From contig CP142452.1 in the NCBI GenBank assembly GCA_038049695.1, positions 73,909,501-73,973,500 of the forward strand: DNA of 64,000 bases, in the 5' to 3' direction. Both the position numbers and the translations under genes were made by a program. Origin of the DNA: Cinnamomum chago (Eukaryota > Streptophyta > Magnoliopsida > Laurales > Lauraceae). Shown piece by piece: positions 58,706 through 64,000 of this stretch. The first letter of the stretch is position 1. Each line of letters starts with the position of its first letter. The notes below the pieces were generated by a model that saw nothing but the letters and a program-made list of their open reading frames with translations, searched no databases and had not been told where the DNA came from.

Positions 58706-60005
58706 TGATAAAGTGCATAATGTTCATATTATTTATGGAATCTCCCTCCTATTTTGATGATATTTTGTGCTTACTTGCTTGAGTTTAATTGTGTTTTTAC
58801 TTTAAAGGTGGAAATTGAAGATTGGAGCTGAAAAGAGCCTGGAATTGAGTATTTGACATCAAATAGCAAAGCTACAAATTTTGGAGAAGATATTAACTTT
58901 CAGCAGGAGACTCGAGTAGATAAGATATGGGAACGCCCTATCAAATCCATACCTGGTGGAATTCGGTCATATCGGGAGCGTCAATTACAGCTGGATCAGG
59001 ATAATTAGTAGGCCCTGTTTTTATGCTGTATTTTTGGAATGAGCAGTTGAGTCCATTTAAGAGATCATTCTTATCCCTTAAAGTTAGGAAAGACTTTTAT
59101 TTTTTGGTAGGTTTCTTAGGGTTAGGGCTAGAGCTATTTAAGGAGAGAAAAATGGACTGTGAGGGGGGATTATTCAGCATTTATCTTTTCATTGTAAGCT
59201 GCGTTTTTTTCATGTGGAGCGGCTAAACCCTATTTTCTGGTTGAAGGATAATTGAAGTTTTGGTTCAACAACAATTGTGAGATCTAATTAAATCATATTT
59301 GTTCATTATTCTTGAGTATTTATATATTACCTGCAATTTCTTGAGATGATTATTTTGATTGATTAAATAACAGCGCTATTATTTGATTGTCAAAATAGTC
59401 TGTTGCCAATTGAAACATCAAATCTGTAGTTGTTTGATTGTTTTGATATTTGTGGTAAATAACATGATTGATTATGGTCAAGTTTTCGATTTATGTTATG
59501 GAGATATATGATCTAATTTAAATGAACCAAGCTTGTGTGTTTGTTGATTAGAATTGGTGGTCTCTCTAATCCTTAAAGCTGTTGATGAATTAAATCCTAA
59601 GAGCTTGTTTAGGATTGTTTGTTGACAAGAGAAGTAATCAAAGAGCTTGTTTTCATCGTTGAAAATTTAAGGAGAGACAGGGTGTTAGAGCTTCTTAATA
59701 CCCATAACCAATTTATTCAAGTGTCACTGAAATTATCTTTGCATCAATGATCAGTTGCATGAATCAAAAACTGACATTACTCCTTTGACCAGAACCTTGT
59801 CTCATTTCATTTGATCTCATTTAATTTGCTCTCTCTTGCTGCTTATTTGAATCATTTTAGTTGATAATACAAAATCCCCTTTTAATTTTTGTTGTTTCAT
59901 GAGAAATAAATCCTACCATTCTCTGTGGATTCGACCCTACTCATCACTATACACAATCATTTTTGGAGTAGGAATTTTTATATTTGTTGGATTCGACACC
60001 CACCA
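58706..60005 (+). repeat. 3' LTR of the Athila element
   Basis: 1300 bp, about 99 percent identical to the 5' LTR by eye. Confidence 0.93.
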
Positions 60006-60010
60006 AGCTT

Positions 60011-61231
60011 TAAGATGAATGGAGTTGCCAAATCACTTGATATCTCGAGTCTTCCTAAGCTTCCTCACAGGGGATCGAAAGGGAGATCGAAATTTTTAGT
60101 GATTGGGTTGCCTATAATTATGGTAGCTTCTGTATTATCAATCACGTTTGGAGTTAAATACACGGTGAGAAGACGGATCAAATTTGCTGAAGTACTCGAA
60201 GATTGGGAGATCGAATATAAGCCACACAGATTCTCATACAAGGATCTATTCGTTGCCACCAAGGGCTTTAGAGAGAGTGAGCTTTTGGGGATTGGTGGTT
60301 TTGGTAGGGTGTACAAAGGTATATTACCAACTTCCAAAAATGAAATAGCTGTGAAGAGAGTTTCTCATGAATCAAAGCAAGGGACGAGAATTTATTGCAG
60401 AGGTTGTGAGCCTTGGCCGCCTCCGCCATCGCAACTTGGTAAAGCTATGTGGTTATTGCCGGCGTAAGGGAGAGCTCCTCCTGGTCTATGATTACATGCC
60501 CAATGGAAGTCTTGACAAGTTCCTCTTCAATGAAGACACAACTCTGGGTTGGGCTCAAAGGTTTCGAATAGTGAAAGGAGTAGCTTGAGGACTGGTCTAT
60601 TTGCATGAGGAATGGGAGAAGGTGGTTGTTCACAGAGACATCAAAGCTAGCAATGTTTTATTAGACAGTGAGTTAAATGGGAGGTTAGGCGACTTTGGCC
60701 TTTCGAGGATGTATGATCATGGAACTGATCCTCGTACTACCCATGTGGTAGGAACACTGGGCTATCTTGCACCTGAGCTTGCTAGAACTGGCAAGGGAAC
60801 TACAGCCACAGACACATTTGCTTTCGGGGTGTTTTTGCTCGAGGTCGCTTGTGGGAAGAGACCTATAGGCCAACATCAACCAGGGGAGGAGCTGATGTTA
60901 GTGGATTGGGTATCTGAATGTTGGAAGAGGGGGGAAATCCTAGAGGCCAAGGATCCAAAATTGGGAAGTTACTATGCAATTGAGGAAATGGAGTTGGTTT
61001 TGAAGCTAGGTCTGCTATGCTCACATCCCAAACCAGAGGCTGGGCCTACCATGGCAAGTTGTGCAGATGCTTGATGGTGATTATAGTTTGCCTGAATTGT
61101 CATTGCAGTGTTTCGATATCAGTGCTTTACCGGAGATGCAAAGGGAATATACTGATGATATATTCATGTCCTACCGTACTTCAGGCCACTCGTCATCAGT
61201 AACAGAGTCATTACTCTCTGGAGGCCGTTGA
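60011..61231 (+). pseudogene. LecRK-D, 3' part: membrane segment and kinase, decayed
   Basis: Resumes after the Athila element with the end of the lectin domain, membrane segment and kinase. Compared with B it lacks 2 bases near 60385 (in KQGTREF), has a stop codon TGA at 60586 where B has TCA (in VASGLL), and lacks 2 bases near 61053 (in PTMRQV). Glycine loop, HRD, DFG and APE codons are still present. With the two defects in the 5' part, this copy cannot make a full receptor whether or not the Athila element is present. Confidence 0.92.
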
Positions 61232-62071
61232 ATCACTAGTAACTCTTAATTAAAAGTTTGTTAGGATCTCTCTTTAGCTATCTGTGTCTAGTTTCATTCA
61301 TATTGCAGTATGGAAAATGTCTGCTACAATCTCTGTTTCCTTGTGTTCCTTACATTTCCAAGTATTATGTCTTTATTTCACAGTGATCTATGCAAGAGAA
61401 ATACAAATCATAGGAATGAAAATGGCTCAACACTGATATTTGGATACTTCAAACTAGGCATTGTAACTGTATCATGCTCTGTCCCATACTTCAATTTTCA
61501 TTGGTTAAATTCATGTCCATGCCATGGTATCCCTGCCATGCCATATCTGGGCATCATATCTTCAGACAACATGCAGGGTTGGATGTAGTAATTACAAGTT
61601 TGTTACTAAAATTTTATCTAGTAAATATACTAACTGCTTGTTTGTAACTAAACTATTGTCTAGTAAATATACTAACTGCTTGTTAACAAAGATTTAAGTC
61701 TATTTTTGGTATGTCAACAGGTCTTTTCTTGAGATGAAGAATGTCATGGGGTTGAATGAGTCTTTAAACCATAATCCTCTCCTGACCCTTTAGCATTAAT
61801 GTCAGGTCTGAATCCTTCTGTTGGTTAAGCTTGATCCAAGCCCAACCTCTGTTGTAAGCGTGTCCATATCAATATGAAGCCGTCCCATGAATAACCAACA
61901 GGTATCATTAGCGTGATTTGTAAAAATCAATGACAAAAATCTTAGTAAAAAACAATGACATTGTAAAATTGTAAGATTAAACGATTATCTGCCCTCATCC
62001 ACTTGGTATTTGCAAAGCCCCGCATGTTATGTGTGGAGCTTGATTACACCCGGGTCAAATTGTTATGTTTG
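61232..62071. other. downstream region of LecRK-D
   Basis: Near-identical to 5262-6090 and 28240-29070. Homology stops abruptly at about 62071, within GTTATGTTTGG, where Copia-related sequence begins. No gene. Confidence 0.75.
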
Positions 62072-64000
62072 GAGCAATTAGTTGTTGAAGAAAACCTAGA
62101 TAACAGAGAAGGCCACAGTTAGATTTGGTTTCGCAGGGCTTTACCCGATCAAAGTTGTTTGTTTCTCTTTACAGAAGTAAAGAAGATCAAAGTTGATTTG
62201 CCTTTTGTCCTTTTAGCTTGACAAGTGGACCAACTAAAAAAAAAAATCAGTTGTTTTATCTATACAGAAAACACAGAGGAGATCGATAAACCGGTTGGGT
62301 TTCTGACTTGGAAAGGCAGCAGGCCGCTGCACAGATCTTCGCCGGAGAACAGGATCGCCTCTGCCGCCCGTCACCATGATCGCCGGGGTCGCCTTCAGGC
62401 CCCGCTGCTGTTGCGCCATTGCCGGACTCAAGAAGTCGCTGCCACCAGTCGCTAGTTTAGAGCTGCATCTCTGGTTCTCTTACGGAACCCAGTTGAAGAA
62501 GACGACCTGTTAAGGTCGATTTGGTTCCAAGTTCAGTTTGGGTCCGGTTCAACCCGACCCACTTCGAAGAAGCCCAGTTCAGCAGAACTCAGCCACCAGC
62601 AGCTGCTGACATCATCTGTACGGTCAAGACATATTTGACCAATTGGACGGCCATAATTGATTTGTGATTTCTAGAGACATCCGGTCCAAGAATTGAGATC
62701 TTTTTTTTTTGGATTCGTATGGACTAGATCTATGATCTGAACGGAGTGGATTGATAGTTTGGCAAACAGAAAAAAATAGCAAGCTCATCATCGACAAAGA
62801 CAACTATCTCGAATGCAAAATTTGAAGTCGAGAAATTTGATGGTACCAATAACTTTGGTATGTGGCAATGTGAGGTTAGAGATGTTCTAAGCCAACAAGA
62901 GTTGGAAATTGCTATGGAAGATAAACCCTCAAGTATGGAAGATAAGGAATGGCAGAAGAACAATCATCAGACATGTAGCACCATCAGATCATGTCTCACG
63001 AAAGATTAGAAATACTCAGTGATGAGAGAAACTTCTGTAAAAGAGTTGTGGCAAAAATTGGAGGAAAAGTGTATGACCAAGAGCTTGGAAAATTAGATCT
63101 ATTTGAAGAAGAAACTTTTCCGCTTCGAGTATCGTCAAGGTATTTCTATGACTGAACATCTCGATGATTTTAATAAGATTATTGCTGATTTGATGAGCAT
63201 TGATGTGAAAGTTGATGATGAGGATAAGGCATTACTTCTTCTGAATTCACTTCCCGATAGTTATGATCATTTTACCCACACTTTGATCAACGGGAAGACT
63301 AAGGTTAAATATGATGTTGTGTCTGCTGCTTTGTTGAATAATGAATATTAGAAGAATGATAAACATGCCCATAAGGATTCATCGTCTGATGCATTGATAG
63401 TAAGAGGCAAATCAGATGATAGGACATCTGGTAATAACTCGTTCTAAATCGAGAGGAAAATCAAAGCCACCTGCAAAAGATGAATGTGCCTTTTGTCATA
63501 AAAAGGGGCATTGAAAGAAGGATTGTCCAAAGTTGAAAAGCAAGGACAAAGATAAATCTGATGCAAACATTGGACACAATGGGGATGATGATTATGAATT
63601 TAATTTGACTGTTTCTTCATTAGTATGTCATTCTGATGAGTGGATTTTAGACTCGGGTTGTACCATCATATGTATCCCAACAGGGAATGGTTTTCCAGCT
63701 TTCAAGAGTTGGATGGTGGGACAGTTTTGATGGGCAATGATAGTGCCTGCAAAACAAAAGGGATAGGAAAAATCTGTTTGAAGATGCATGATGGAGCAAT
63801 TAGAGTTTTGATAGATGTTCGGTATGTACCGGATTTGAAAAAGAATCTCATCTCATTGGGTGCTTTAGACTCTAAAGACTTCAAGATTACCATGGAAGGT
63901 GGAGTTCTAAAAGTTGTTTATGGTGCACTTGTGTTGATGAAGGGTGTCCGAAGAGGTAATTTGTATTTCTTGCAAGGGAGTACAATTATAGGTGGAGCAG
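62072..64000 (+). mobile_element. Ty1/Copia retrotransposon, 5' part, degenerate, runs off the window
   Basis: An untranslated leader (to about 62780) is followed by a gag region (EKFDGTNNFGMWQ, then YRQGISMTEHLDDFNKIIADL and LLNSLPDSYDHF), a zinc knuckle (CAFCHKKGHWKKDCPK) near 63490-63530, and the start of the protease (WILDSGCT) near 63640. This is the domain order of TNT1/Tork-like Copia elements. Several breaks are visible in the part shown, so it is a fossil. No 5' LTR was recognised at the junction; the element may be truncated there. Confidence 0.85.

Larger units (their letters stand above)
50342..60005 (+). mobile_element. Ty3/Gypsy retrotransposon, Athila lineage, degenerate
   Basis: 9,664 bp. 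LTRs of 1293 and 1300 bp (50342-51634 and 58706-60005) start TGATAAAGTG and end ACCCACCA. AGCTT is duplicated at 50337-50341 and 60006-60010. The primer-binding site TGGCGCCGTTGCCGGGGA (tRNA-Asp type) is at 51640-51657 and a polypurine tract (GGTGTGGGGGAATT) precedes the 3' LTR. Parts: gag about 51.7-53.2 kb, protease about 53.5 kb, RT about 54.5-55.2 kb, RNase H about 55.3-55.7 kb, integrase about 55.8-57.0 kb. The coding region has roughly five breaks, so it is not whole. LTRs differ at about 11 positions plus small indels, near 0.9 percent, suggesting around 0.3-0.7 million years. No envelope-like ORF was seen after integrase. Confidence 0.93.

Noticed and set aside
59925-60467. Open frame running from the Athila LTR into the LecRK-D kinase, as a possible fusion gene
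   Set aside because: The frame through the LTR is accidental, the reading ends early in the decayed kinase, and no splice or start signal supports it.

Overview
This is nuclear DNA of a flowering plant. The evidence is intronless L-type lectin receptor kinase genes with plant motifs, an intron-bearing mitochondrial-type gene, Tat, Athila and Tork-like LTR retrotransposons, a tRNA-derived SINE, and hAT or Mutator MITEs in AT-rich spacers. The species cannot be named from the window.

Layout. 1-723 is the tail of a Copia element. Four paralogous L-type lectin receptor kinases (LecRK-A to LecRK-D, all +, class IV-like) follow, each with related flanks. A (3279-5261) and C (33773-35773) have complete open frames. 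B (15033-16116 plus 27323-28239) is split by an 11.2 kb Tat-lineage Gypsy element (16117-27317) whose two 718 bp LTRs read as identical. D (49569-50341 plus 60011-61231) is a decayed pseudogene that is also split, by a 9.7 kb Athila element (50342-60005). Both insertions keep clean 5 bp target duplications. Between C and D lie a gag-only, pol-less LTR element on the minus strand (39333-44097) with a 911 bp hAT element in one LTR, a hAT-like MITE (44800-45185), and the first six exons of a mitochondrial-type helical-repeat gene (45570-47878) that has no visible 3' end. 62072-64000 is the 5' part of another Copia element running off the window.

History read from the sequence. A roughly 7.6 kb unit (upstream block, gene, downstream block) was duplicated in tandem. 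A SINE copy was already in the ancestor of units B and C. A MITE entered unit C afterwards, because the matching site in B is empty. D is a detached copy close to B. The kinase half of C is nearly identical to B even at silent sites, while the lectin half and flanks are not, which suggests gene conversion.

Function. The kinases are predicted plasma-membrane receptors: secreted lectin domain, one membrane pass and a cytosolic RD-type Ser/Thr kinase. Paired W-box motifs lie 110-190 bases before the starts of A, B and C and are reduced to one in D, fitting WRKY-controlled defence expression. The Tat element looks whole: one gag-pol frame with the second (archaeal-type) RNase H of its lineage, an 11-copy 49 bp tandem array, and an antisense ORF with intron-like gaps.
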